The position numbers and the translations under genes are program-made. A DNA stretch of 64,000 nt, taken from positions 124,001 through 188,000 of the forward strand of contig NHNW01000010.1 in the NCBI GenBank assembly GCA_002786025.1, read 5' to 3'. The first letter of the stretch is position 1. Each line of letters starts with the position of its first letter. Under the pieces are notes generated by a model. The model was not told the origin of the DNA and made no database searches. It saw only the letters and a program-made list of their open reading frames with translations. This stretch comes from Zasmidium citrigriseum. Its lineage: Eukaryota > Ascomycota > Dothideomycetes > Mycosphaerellales > Mycosphaerellaceae. Shown one piece after another: positions 51,968-62,557 of this stretch.

Positions 51968-54900
51968 TCAAGCCGCTCGCTGCTGCCGCCTCTTGGGGTT
52001 GGCTGGCTTCTTCTTCGGTGTCGTCTGCTTGCTGCTCTCCCCGTTGATGTACTTGAGGAGCTCGTCAAGATTGCGTTGATCCATGCCAGTGTTGGGTGTC
52101 GGCGCTGACGCTGGCTGTCCTGGCTCTGCAGTTGTCTGGCCTACTGGCGGTTGGGCTCTCGTGCCCATCGATACGCGAGAAGTTCGTCCATTTCTCGACA
52201 ACAAGATTCTCCGGCTTTGTAGCAGGTTGGCCTGCTTGGCCTGGTTCACAGCATTGTGCGTCAGGGTCTCGAGCCACATCTCAGCCTCCTTGGTGTTCTG
52301 GTTCTCCGGTCCCAGCTCCGTCTTGAAGATGCTGTAGCTTTCTCGCATCTTGGCAACGGCCGCCTTGGGATCCTGGTCCAGAGCCAAAGCCTGCGCCAGC
52401 TGGAAAAGGAGGGTTGCCGTGTTAATGGTCTGTCTACCTGCAACCTCCTCGCAAATGTCCAGGGAAGCCTCGAACCACAAGCGAGACTCATGGAACTGCT
52501 TCAGGGTCTGGAGCATGACCGCCGCATTGTTGATCGTTGTGATGGAGTCAGGGTGTCGAATGCCGTACACCACCTTCCACATGTCGAGAGCATGGCGAAC
52601 GTAGGCCAATGCTTTCTTCGTGTTGCCCGTGGCATGCTCGAACAAGCTGAGGTTTAGATAAGCGAGTATTGTCTCGGAATCATCGACACCGAGGGTGCGC
52701 TCCGAGACAATGACTGCCTTCTTTGCCAGTTCCACTGCCGCAGACTTCTCGTCGAGTCCATAGTAGAGGGTCGAAAGGGCATAGTAAACCCGAGCAACCT
52801 CAGGGTGAAGAATGCCATAGATCTGTTCGTGCAGACTCAAGCTCTCCAGGAGTAGCTCCTGACCAAGCTCCTTCTGATCTTGCTGAATGCTCATCCTACC
52901 AGCATCCAACGCCTCCTCGGCGAGCAGACTCTTCGGCGAGGCTTCCTTGACCGTGGGAACGATGTTCAGGATGTTCTCGGGATGGAATGTTGCCAGTGGG
53001 ACGATCGGCGACGATACAGCAGACCGGCTCGGTGAGTTGTCCGCCTGCTTCTTCTTTTTCTTCTTACCGCCTTCAGATGGCTGCGCGGTGCCATTGGGCG
53101 CAAGAGAATCGGAGGACTCCTTGTTCTGCAGTGTGGATTGAGGAGCGTCCTTAGTGAACAGATATTCCTTGGCTTCGATCTGGAAACCCAGCTTCTTCGA
53201 GACCTCGCGGAGCATCTGCAACTGCTTGCCGCTTTGCACGAGGTCACCTTCCAGGCTGTACCGGTATCGAAGTTCGATCTGGCGTACGATCTCTTCGGTC
53301 ACAGATGCTGGCGTGTCTTTCTCGTAGTCGAAGGACACATCGGGGTACAACGACTTGAGCTCCTCCTCAGTCTCTGCTTGAGGCGCCGAGTTCAGGTCCT
53401 TGCCAAGCAAGCAGTTGAGAAGATGCGCGACACAGCTCTGCGCAAAGCACGGAGGTAGCGAACGCAACCGAAGGTTGCAAATGTGCTTGAACGCTCTGCT
53501 GACCATCTCTTGGTGGCAGACGTATTTCAAAGCCTGCAGCCTCTTGCTTTCAGTCTTCTCGGCGCACATGCGAGCCACATCGCCAATGTAGCGAACGTTG
53601 ATACCTCGTCGGTGCATCTCGCGGACGAGACTCTGCCCGTCCATGGGAAATCCTGCGTCGCCTTCTTGGAGATCATGGACAAGTCGAGGGATTACCTCTG
53701 CTGTAAGGTAGTTGCACACCGCGCGCACCTCAGCTTCATCTTGCTCCCACTCCTTCTTCTCTTCTTCGGTCTGTGGCTGCTGCCCACTGAATACATCGGG
53801 GTTCAGTGCGAAGGTGAATCCAGACATATCAACGGCCTCTTGCGGTGGCTTCGCCTGCTCCTCACCCTCTGCCTTGCCTTCCGCATCGCCATTCGTGAGT
53901 GCCTTCTCATCTCCGTTCGCCAACTCCTTTGGCTTCTCTTCTTGCTCGGCACCTGCCTCTACCTGCTTCCGCTCCGCACGCTTCTTCTCGAGCTCTTTTG
54001 AGATGAAGTCTCTCATCTTCGTGATTCTGTATGAGTCAACCAGCTCCGGTCGCAGAACGGTCATGCGATGTGGGTAACGCTTCTCGTCCGTCTCGTCCAG
54101 TCCACGGTGCTTCTCCAGCCATGCCACGTCCAGTGGAGTGATACGGTATAGATCGAGAACGTACTTCCTACCATCCGTGCCGAGCAGACCCTTAGTTTCC
54201 ACGCTGGCTTCGAGCTCGTGCTTCTTGGACTCCTTGTCCCAGACGGCGTGCTTCTTGACACGCATTGCCTTGCTGAGCTCGCTGAATGGCTGCACAAACG
54301 ATTCGTGGGTAGCGATGACATCTTTGCCTTCCACACCTCCGTAATCGATCTGGTGCTCGCCAGGCTCTCGCTGCTTGAAGATGCCAGGGACAATGCTTTG
54401 ACCAACAACGCGCTTGCCCATGTAATCCACCACCACAGTTCCAGGAGTGAAAAGTCCATTAATATCCAGTTGGTTGACTGCCTTCACACCCTGGACATCT
54501 TTGCCAGTCGCCACTCTTGCAGCCTCGTCACCGCCATCGCTGGCGAAAGTACCCACACCGTCGGCACCGAACGAGTAGAAGACGTTGTTGTACACGAAGA
54601 TCTGGGCATCCCGGGCCTCTGTGGGGTTCAGGGGCTGAATTTCACCCCTAGCAACGAGACATGCTCCTCGAACAGCGGCTTCGTTGTATTCTGCGAACAG
54701 CTTGCTCGTTAGTCTCTCGCGGAAGACACGGTCCTGGACGGTTTCTTTTGGCAGCTCGCGCGTGGACTGGAATTCCTCGTTCCAATCACGGAGAGTCTCG
54801 GCGTTGTCAGCACCAGCAAGAAGGAAAGCTTCTTGAGTACGGGTCAGGTCTGCTTGATGTTGCTGCACCGAAGATTGAGAAACCAGCCAAGGCGCTGCAG

Positions 54901-55967
54901 GGAGGCTGTTAGACAACTGGTACGAAGCCAACGGGTCACGCTGGCCATTGTACTCCTGCAGACGCTTGAACGAAGCGTCGAAGGATGGCGAGATCTTGCT
55001 CAGAAGGGTGATGAGCGAATGAGCCGATGCAGACTTCGGGGAGCTTCTCGGCGCGGGATCGAATTTGTTGTTGGTCGATTTGTTGACGAAGAAGCCGGAG
55101 ACATGAGCGGTGATGTAGTGCTGCTCGCCTTCATTCGTGACGACCTGAAGGTACAGCAGATGTCCTCGCATTCGCAAGTTGTAAGGCGGCGGGTTCCACG
55201 AGGAGAGGGCTATGCTCTTGATAGTCTTAGGAGCCGGATCGCGCGGCTTGGGAAGGAGCGTTGATACAGAGCCTGGGGCATTGAGATCGTAGTGGGCGAC
55301 CGGATTGGTGTCCTCCTTGCCAGCCTTGCTATCCGAAAGCTCCACCCCATCGCACAAGCTCGCTCCGGCATCAATACCAGTCACCAGATCCGTTCGGTCT
55401 CCAGAAGCTCCAACCAGTTCCCTGACGCGCACAACATGCATCCGCGCCTGAGCCTCCGTGTAAGGATCCTCCACCAACTGGCACACAGGATCAGAGACAA
55501 TGTCTGGGACTTCTGAGAGCTCGACAAAGTCATTGATCCGCTTGCCCTGGTGCTCCAGATGGAAGCACGAGTACTGGAAAGTATGGGGAGTGTCGACTAT
55601 TGACTGCCGGATGTCCTGGACCTGCTCTTGACTCGAGACCATGATCTGGGTCTGTCCGGGCTCGTGGGGAAGCTTGATGGTGAGCTGGAACACGCTCTCC
55701 GTTGGCTGTTGGGCGGCGGCATCTCCCTCCTCCTTGGACGCGTCTTCCGAGGAGCCATTGGTCAATTCGCCGTTCGTTTTCGATGTCGCGTGATGGTCTG
55801 CGGATGCGTCTTGCTGGGCATTGGTGGGCGCTGAAGCGTCTGAAGCTATTGTAGATTAGATGTTAGCATTGATCTTCAAGGCAACAGCGACCAATATCCG
55901 AGGATGATCAGATGAAGGCACGGGGAAGGAGCGTACTGTTGGTCAAGGCATCGTTGCTAGCTGCCAT
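51968..55967 (-). CDS. clu1: CLU1/CLUH clustered-mitochondria protein
   Basis: Two exons: a 31-nt first exon, 55967-55937 (MAASNDALTN), and 55845-51968, separated by a 91-nt intron; 1,302 residues. CLU1/CLUH is a cytosolic RNA-binding protein needed for normal mitochondrial distribution and for expression of nuclear-encoded mitochondrial mRNAs; in yeast it co-purifies with eIF3. In order: an N-terminal ubiquitin-like CLU-N region (FQLTIKLPHEPGQTQIMV), the GSKIP-like part, the central CLU domain (ERLTSKLFAEYNEAAVRGACL, FYSFGADGVGTFASDGGDEAA, VVDYMGKRVVGQSIVPGIF), the eIF3-p135-like region (KHICNLRLRSLPPCFAQSC), and C-terminal TPRs (YLNLSLFEHATGNTKKALAY). The tail is basic (KKKPANPKRRQQRAA). 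The length is normal for fungal CLU1. Confidence 0.95.
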
Positions 55968-56316
55968 GCTTCGCGAGCAGGACTGGTGCAAAAAACAGCA
56001 AAAAGGCCGAACGTAGCTAAGGTCAGGATTAAGCGAACGAGGGCGGAAGAGAAGCAGATGAAGGAAGGATGGTGTATGGTACAAGCAGCATCTACTGTAC
56101 AGATTGGTTGACGACAACAAAATCGCAAAAGTTCGCAGGACTCGAGGGTCATGGATTGCCAGAGCTCTCCGAGCCTCCCCGAGGCTTATTGCCGTTAGCC
56201 TAGGAGAGCTACGGCATACCATATCCACAGACAAGCGAGTTCACATGCAATGGTCAACTCTGTATCATGTCGTGTTTGTCATATTACTCGTCTATTGACA
56301 TACAATCACAAGCCTT
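55968..56316. other. Intergenic, 349 bp
   Basis: 5' side of CLU1 and 3' side of the DUF3074 gene, both minus strand. No feature recognised. Confidence 0.55.
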
Positions 56317-58449
56317 CTAGCTGGTGCTGGCCTCTGTTTGAGCCTTCTGCTCTGCCGCTTTCTGCGCCGACTCGGAACTTGCAGCACTCGCCAGGCTCTT
56401 CATGCTTCTCGTCCGCTTATGTCCAAACTCATCTTGAACGCTCTTCAGTACATCCGCTCCGCCGAGCTTGCCCAGCCTCTGCGCCAGTAACGTATTCTGT
56501 GCTTGCAGATCGGCGACCTGTTCTCGCAACAGCGTATTCTCCCTTCTGAACAAATCGCTCTGGTTCCGGAATTCATCACGTTCTCTCGAGACCAGGGATA
56601 GCTTGGTTGCATCGTCTTTCTTCTTCCGCTTCTCCTCTGCCTTCCTCATCTCCTTGGCTTTCTTCTGCTCGAGCTTCTCCAGCTCTTTGCGGTGTTTCTC
56701 CTCCGTTTTCTTCAGCCGTTTCTCGATCTCCTCTCGCTGCTTGTTGGCGTCAGTTTCGTCTTTTTCTTGTGATTGCTTCAGCTTCTGCTCCTCCGCCATG
56801 CGCTTCTTAGCGAGTTGCTCATTCAGCTTCTCTCGCTTCTTCATGATCTTTTGAACTTCCTTCTCATGATCATTCAGCTTTCTGTCCTTAGACGATTCTG
56901 AGAAATCACCGCTAGCCAGGCTGAGATTGTCGGTGGACATAATTTGATGCTCAGGGTGCTCGGGTGCTGTCGAGATACGGCGCATTTCTTCGGCCGATAG
57001 GAAGGAGTCGATTGAAGAAGAGTCAGATGAATCGTCAGACAGCTCATTTTCTTGCCCAGCATGCAGATACGGTTGGACCATTTGCGAGACTGCAGTCGGT
57101 GCGTAAGTATCCAGTCCTGCTTCTATTGCTTTGGTGAGGTTCGTCATAGTACCGGTCTGAGAATTTGGTTGGCCAGATGGTAGAGGTTCCGTCGCAGATC
57201 GAGCTGGTGCCTGCTGAAGCTGATCCTGCTGAGCATCGCCGTTGGGCACATTGACAGGTATTGAATCTTCCCCTTCTCGTTGCGCCGTTTCTTCCTGCTG
57301 AGCAGCCTCCTCCTGCTTATCCAGATCCTCGTCCGGGTCCGGGATATGCTCCTGCTGGCACGCCCAATTAAAGAACTTATGCACATCTTGGAGCATGGTC
57401 TCGGGGGTACCTCTTTCGACCAAGAAGCGTGGAATCCCGCCGCCGGGATCAGAACGAGTAATCATAATCCATTCGACAGGGTTCAGTTCCGGGTCATCGG
57501 ATGCATCGTCTGATCCTTGCTCGCCATGTGAAGGCGCATCCACGTGCTCGCCTTTGGCCTCTGCCCCTCGCGATTCCGCAAAGCCAACGGTATGTCCTCG
57601 TTCTCGCGTATGATGCTCACCTGAGGTTTTGGAAAGCAGGTCCGATGTCGATTTTGATCGTGCTGTAGACAGAGGGATTTCGCGAATGAGCTCCACCGAC
57701 TCGTAATGTCCTCGAACATATCCCGATCGAATGGGGGCATCTGGATGCGTGACTGGTTTAGACACGAGCATCCAGTGTCGAGGAACATGTTTCTTTCCGC
57801 CTTCAAGCTCTGCCGCACTTTTATCGGTCAAAGTTGAGTCGCTGCCGAGGGTCATGATCAAGAAGTCTCTCGGTGTGACGGGACCAGGGAACTGTGCACT
57901 CAGTTGGTAGACCTCGAGCTTGCCAACACCGGGGACGTCTATCCTTTCCAGTCTGCGGTCCGCTGCCAGACCACGGATTGCTCCAGCACCAGGACCTCCA
58001 CTAACGGTCATGGTCTCTGCGAACTCGCGCATCATGGCCCGCTTGAACTTATCAAAACCAAGTCCCTCATGCACGCTTTTCCTTGCAAACCAAGCCCCAT
58101 GTCTGTCGTGCCCCGCCATTTTGAAGACATTGATATCGAGTGGGTTGTCCCTTTTGTTGAACTTCATGGGTTTGCCCCAATGCTTCTGCAGACTCTCATG
58201 CTCTTTATGTGGCGGTGGCGATCGTACCGCTGACGGATGTATTTCCTTGTGTGACTTGGCCAGGTTCGGTACGTGAAGATGGGGCTTTGAATCGCCGAAT
58301 GGAGTGCCATTGGGCAATGGCGGGACGGAGTTGCATATAAGCTCGCCAGCAGAGAAGCAGTCGTTCAGGTATTGTTCCAGGTTGTCCTTAGGCACCTCAT
58401 CCCAGTCCACAGGTCCTAGATGAGTGAGGGCTTCGTGAAGTTCAGCCAT
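56317..58449 (-). CDS. DUF3074 (START-like) domain protein with C-terminal coiled coil
   Basis: Single-exon 710-residue protein, start MAELHEALTHLGPVDWDEVP. The N-terminal ~300 residues match the fungal DUF3074 family, a START-like fold that may bind lipid: WFARKSVHEGLGFDKFKRAM, EVYQLSAQFPGPVTPRDFLI, YVRGHYESVELIREIP and NPVEWIMITRSDPGGGIPRFL are the conserved blocks. A disordered middle follows. Residues ~520-620 are an extremely charged Lys/Glu helix (EKEVQKIMKKREKLNEQLAK, RKELEKLEQKKAKEMRKAEE), and a shorter leucine-zipper-like coiled coil comes near ~635-665. Function is unknown; a lipid-binding or transfer protein held in an oligomer is one reading. No transmembrane segment. Confidence 0.82.
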   Translation of the reverse strand: MAELHEALTHLGPVDWDEVPKDNLEQYLNDCFSAGELICNSVPPLPNGTPFGDSKPHLHVPNLAKSHKEIHPSAVRSPPPHKEHESLQKHWGKPMKFNKRDNPLDINVFKMAGHDRHGAWFARKSVHEGLGFDKFKRAMMREFAETMTVSGGPGAGAIRGLAADRRLERIDVPGVGKLEVYQLSAQFPGPVTPRDFLIMTLGSDSTLTDKSAAELEGGKKHVPRHWMLVSKPVTHPDAPIRSGYVRGHYESVELIREIPLSTARSKSTSDLLSKTSGEHHTRERGHTVGFAESRGAEAKGEHVDAPSHGEQGSDDASDDPELNPVEWIMITRSDPGGGIPRFLVERGTPETMLQDVHKFFNWACQQEHIPDPDEDLDKQEEAAQQEETAQREGEDSIPVNVPNGDAQQDQLQQAPARSATEPLPSGQPNSQTGTMTNLTKAIEAGLDTYAPTAVSQMVQPYLHAGQENELSDDSSDSSSIDSFLSAEEMRRISTAPEHPEHQIMSTDNLSLASGDFSESSKDRKLNDHEKEVQKIMKKREKLNEQLAKKRMAEEQKLKQSQEKDETDANKQREEIEKRLKKTEEKHRKELEKLEQKKAKEMRKAEEKRKKKDDATKLSLVSRERDEFRNQSDLFRRENTLLREQVADLQAQNTLLAQRLGKLGGADVLKSVQDEFGHKRTRSMKSLASAASSESAQKAAEQKAQTEASTS

Positions 58450-59218
58450 TGTCTCGGGTAGCGATATGCGGGGAGACGGCCGTCACAGGCAGCGAAGGTG
58501 GGTTGGCCTGAGGGTAGAGTGAATAAGTAGATAGCCTTGCGAGTGCTACATGGAACGGCTCAATCGGTCTTCATGTTGCAGTTGGTCCGACGCATCAACG
58601 CACGAGCGACAGCAGCGATCCGGGCTGGCCGGGTGGAGTGGAAGCTGGCAGCTGTGATGATGTAAAGGCGAGCCTGCTGAGCTGGACACGGCCGACGGAG
58701 GTTGTAGAAGTGCGTCGTCGACGGGCAGCAGCTGGCGTCTGCGGCGCCCAACTTAAACGGCGGCGTGTAGGTCGGCGGCGTGGCATGTGATCGCAGTGGT
58801 TCAGGTCAGTTCAGGCTCCGAGTCTCGTGCCTTGTCGACGGCAGACTGATCAAGCTTTCCTGCCAGCTTCCTTTCACGCCGGCAGCCCCACGGTCCCCGC
58901 GGCCTCGCGTGTCTCCATTCCAGGCACGCCTATTATAATCGAATACGATTCTCGCGAGAGACACGACCTCATCTCCGACAATATGCCACTACACTGACAC
59001 TGACACTGACACCATACAATTACGACTTCTTGCCCACGGCGAGCTGGTTGAAAGACGTCACGAAAGGAATCTTGCTTCCTAGCTCCTAGTAGCCTCCGAG
59101 GACGCCACCTGCACATTCGATCGAGATATGGGACCAACTCTATCTTGCCAGGAGCTCTAGTTCATGCCATGTGTGCTGATTTCTTGGCCTGTCTGAGTCT
59201 GCTATCCAGAATAGTCGC
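58450..59218. other. Intergenic, 769 bp
   Basis: Promoter of the DUF3074 gene and 3' side of SEA4. A 6-bp tandem CACTGA, three copies, lies at 58992-59009. No gene recognised. Confidence 0.55.
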
Positions 59219-62138
59219 CTACGATACAAAGCATAGGCATTGGCAATCAGGCACCGGGCAAGTGTCGTGCTTCTTGAACCAGCTCCTCGCATGATGCGCA
59301 TGAAATCCATGCTGGCAGCTCACGCAGAACGTCAAGAACTTGGCCATCACATCGCTAAGCTTCGACAATTCTCTTGCTCCTCCTCGTCGTCCTGGATCTG
59401 GTGTGCCAAGCCACATCTTGCAAAGACCGCAACGAGGCATGTGTCGTCCACAATGGGGGCAGACTATCCCAGCACTCGCAGCGGCAATCACTTCTGGTCT
59501 GCCGGATCCCTTTCCATTCGCCTGCACCGTCCGAGTCTTACTCTTCGTCGATCGTCCATCATGCTTAGCGAGCGATTGCTGGCAGTGAGTGCATCGCAAT
59601 GTAACTTGTGCCTCCGGAGCTTCCAGCAGACTGTGTCCGTCATTGGTCCTGGCCATCTGACTGTGCTGGATTACGAATTGACTTCGCTGCACGAACGCTC
59701 GCCAGCTCTGCATCTGCATGAAATACGTCTCTTTCCACATCTCCCATCGTACGTCATCGACGTACAAAGGATTGGTAAACGCGGTTGCCAACACCGCTGT
59801 CTGCAGATCGTTTGTCTTGGTGATGTAGGTCTGGTGTTAAAGAAGGTCAGTGATCGTCAAAAGATAGTAAGGACGCGGGGAGACATACCTGCATCAAATC
59901 CATACACTGCTCCCCGAGACCAGTCAGGAGTATTCCTTCGAGATCACCGTTCTTCACAGCTCTTGCAGTCTCGGTCTGCACGAAGCCTTTCAGTTCTGTA
60001 TCGTTAAGATATTTCAATCCCAGAGCAACACGGTATCCGAGGTGTAGGTACCTAAACAAGGGAGACGAGAACGTCAGTCAACGACCTCAGCGTAGGCAAA
60101 TCGCTCCTCGACCAGCTTACTGTGTCTTCATAACGTCTCTCCAGTCTCCGGTGATCAGGAAGGTCAGCAATGCCTTGAGAGCCGCGTCTTCCGTGTCGGC
60201 TGCCATCCACTGACACATCTCCCTCTGCTCCTCGTTGATGGTGTCCGACGCCAGGAGAGCGCCAAGACCAATGTTCGGGACCGTCTTGCTTCTGATCAAG
60301 GTTCGTAGGATGTTCAGAGCAATGTGTTTGTAGTCGTGTAAAACCGCCTGCACAATGGCTTGGTAATACAGTCCCCGTTCGATCAAGTCCTGGCACTCAG
60401 CCTCGAGAGTCTCTGTTGTGAACTTCCACCCACACAGCTCTAAGCACAACTGCCGGTGCTCTGGAAACTCGGTCCGCTCTCCTTCGAAGGGCGGCAGCTC
60501 CCTTGAGATATTCAGAGCGTATATTGCATCTTCGACCTTTGCCGCCGCTGGTGAGTACGTCCGTCTCGAAACATTCCCTATTCTTTCCTGACAGATCCCA
60601 GCAACTCCCACGAAGCTCAAGTCTAGGTCTTCTGCAATCATAGCGTCGTCTGCCGATTGCTCTCGAAAGCGATTGATGATCTCCCATAAACGTTCCAACT
60701 GCCAATTGCCGGTGACGATGTCCATGTTTTTGTGACAGTCCCATAGGTATCCCTGAAGGCAGCGTTCACGTTGGATGGACGACTGAGCCAATAGGTTGGG
60801 CACTTGAGGCGAATCAGGTGAGCAGAAAACTTTGCGTTCCTCAGTCTCATCTGTGTCCTCTTCCCCCCTGTAATCGTGTGGACCAAAGTCTTCGGCCGTC
60901 CTCTGCAGCTCATACGGCGCCTGGGGCTTGGAAGGCTCCACACGCCCGCTAGTTTCGACAATCGAAAAGTCATCGAACGCCGTGCTCAGATCATTTCGCG
61001 CCGTCACAGTAGCATGTGGGATAGTGCGAGGTACACGTACAACATCGACTTGTCGGTTGGGCCGCAAAGCCAGCACCGACTGTTCTGCAAGGTGACCGTG
61101 TTCGGATATCCAGTCGAAGGCAATGAGCCTGGAATTCAATTGCTCTTCATTTTGACCTTCCTCAAAGGGACTTGTGACTGTCCTTAATTGGGAGACGTAA
61201 CGATTGCAGCTCCACGACGTACCGCCGTACGGGTTCGCAGGCACGAAGTCGGTGGGAGTGAGTGTCGAGCTGCGACTTTCAACCATGTCAACAACTCTCA
61301 ATTCGCCCCTACTCGAGCATATTGCAAGCCGACCTCTTTGCTGACCCGAGTAGCGCAAACTCCAGATGGTTGCTCTCGACGAAGTATTGACAGCCGGTCT
61401 GAGCTCGAATACAGCACCGTTGCCCAGAACCCCAGAGCTGCTCTGATGTATCCAACGTTTGTCCCAGACCGTGACACTCGGATCGTCTGTCGAGCCTGCG
61501 GATGCAAAGTAATTCTCGTCCAAAGGATCGATGGCAATGTTATTCACGCATCGTGTTGACACTTGGAGATTATTGCTACTGCCAGCAAAGTACCCATCTC
61601 TCAAATCGTAGAGACGAATGTACGCTCTTTGCGCTGCAACGACCAGTTCCTGTGGCTGACTTGGGAAGAACCGGACTGAGGAGACCACTTCAGCAGGGCA
61701 GAGGCGTCGGACTGGTTCTTGACCACTTTGGTAATCGGCATTGGCATCGAATATGTTCAGGCAGTTGTCTGATCGTGTCTTGTCGAGCGCGACAGCGAGC
61801 CAGTTTCTTGAGCTCAGTGCTGTGGAGTTGGCTTTGCGCTGTTGCTTGAGCTTGAAGGTGATAACTGTCTCTGATGGATGGCCATCCTCTCGAAGTCTGA
61901 CAAGGCAAGCACTCCCAGACACCAGTCCTAGAGCTACAATGGATTCATCAGTCTTGGACCAATCGAACGCTGAGAAGTTCGGTAGGCGGCCATATTTTGC
62001 AACGGTCTCGTAGTCAAGACCATTGCGGCTCCGGCTGTAGACATGGTTCAGAGTAAGACTTTGGTCAATCACGTCGACCAGCAAGAATCGCTCTCTGTTG
62101 CTGGTCGAGTGTGGTGACCAGCGCACAGCCGCTTCCAT
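59219..62138 (-). CDS. SEA4/Mio-like subunit of the SEA/GATOR2 complex
   Basis: Three exons, 62138-60121, 60051-59889 and 59830-59219, encode 930 residues; introns are 69 and 58 nt. SEA4 (metazoan Mio/MIOS) is part of GATOR2, which relays amino-acid sufficiency to TORC1 at the vacuole. The N-terminal part is a WD40 propeller (VVAAQRAYIRLYDLRDGYF, YFASAGSTDDPSVTVWDKRW, AICSSRGELRVVDM). An alpha-solenoid with a CTLH-like part follows (HRQLCLELCGWKFTTETLEA, IERGLYYQAIVQAVLHDYKH). The C-terminus is a RING/zinc-ribbon: LRCTHCQQSL, CPHCGRHMPRCGLCKMWLG, FCVSCQHGFHAHHARSWF and CPVPDCQCLC, closely following the MIOS pattern. All metal ligands appear present. Confidence 0.9.
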
Positions 62139-62557
62139 CTGCGCATCTCCTTCGTGATTTGCTTATCAGGATCCTTCAAAACATAGCGTTCTGAACTCAG
62201 TTGCCTCTGAGGCGGTCATCCGAAATCGCCATGACCCGAGAATCACATGGAAGCTATTTTCGTATCGTATCGTATAGCTTCGAGTCCGCGTGTCTGGATA
62301 CTGGCTGCCTGGTTTCGTTGATCGTTCGATGGGCTCCGGAGGCGTGTGAAGTAGACGTGCAGGACGTGTCGTCCACCTGGAAGTGGCGTGGCTGTGCAGT
62401 GCCACGATGCGCCCCACGCTCCAATCACGTTGCCGTCGTGTTGGTCGTATCTCAGTCCAAACCTACTTCCTTCCTGCTCGTGCACAATTGTGTGTACCAT
62501 AATGCCTACCGATGGAAGATAAAGTAGGTAGGTGCGGTGCGATTCTTCTCTCCTGCC
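62139..62557. promoter_or_regulatory. Divergent intergenic region, SEA4 / serine hydrolase
   Basis: 419 bp between two outward-facing start codons. It includes a short CGTATCGTATCGTAT repeat near 62,260. No other motif assigned. Confidence 0.5.
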
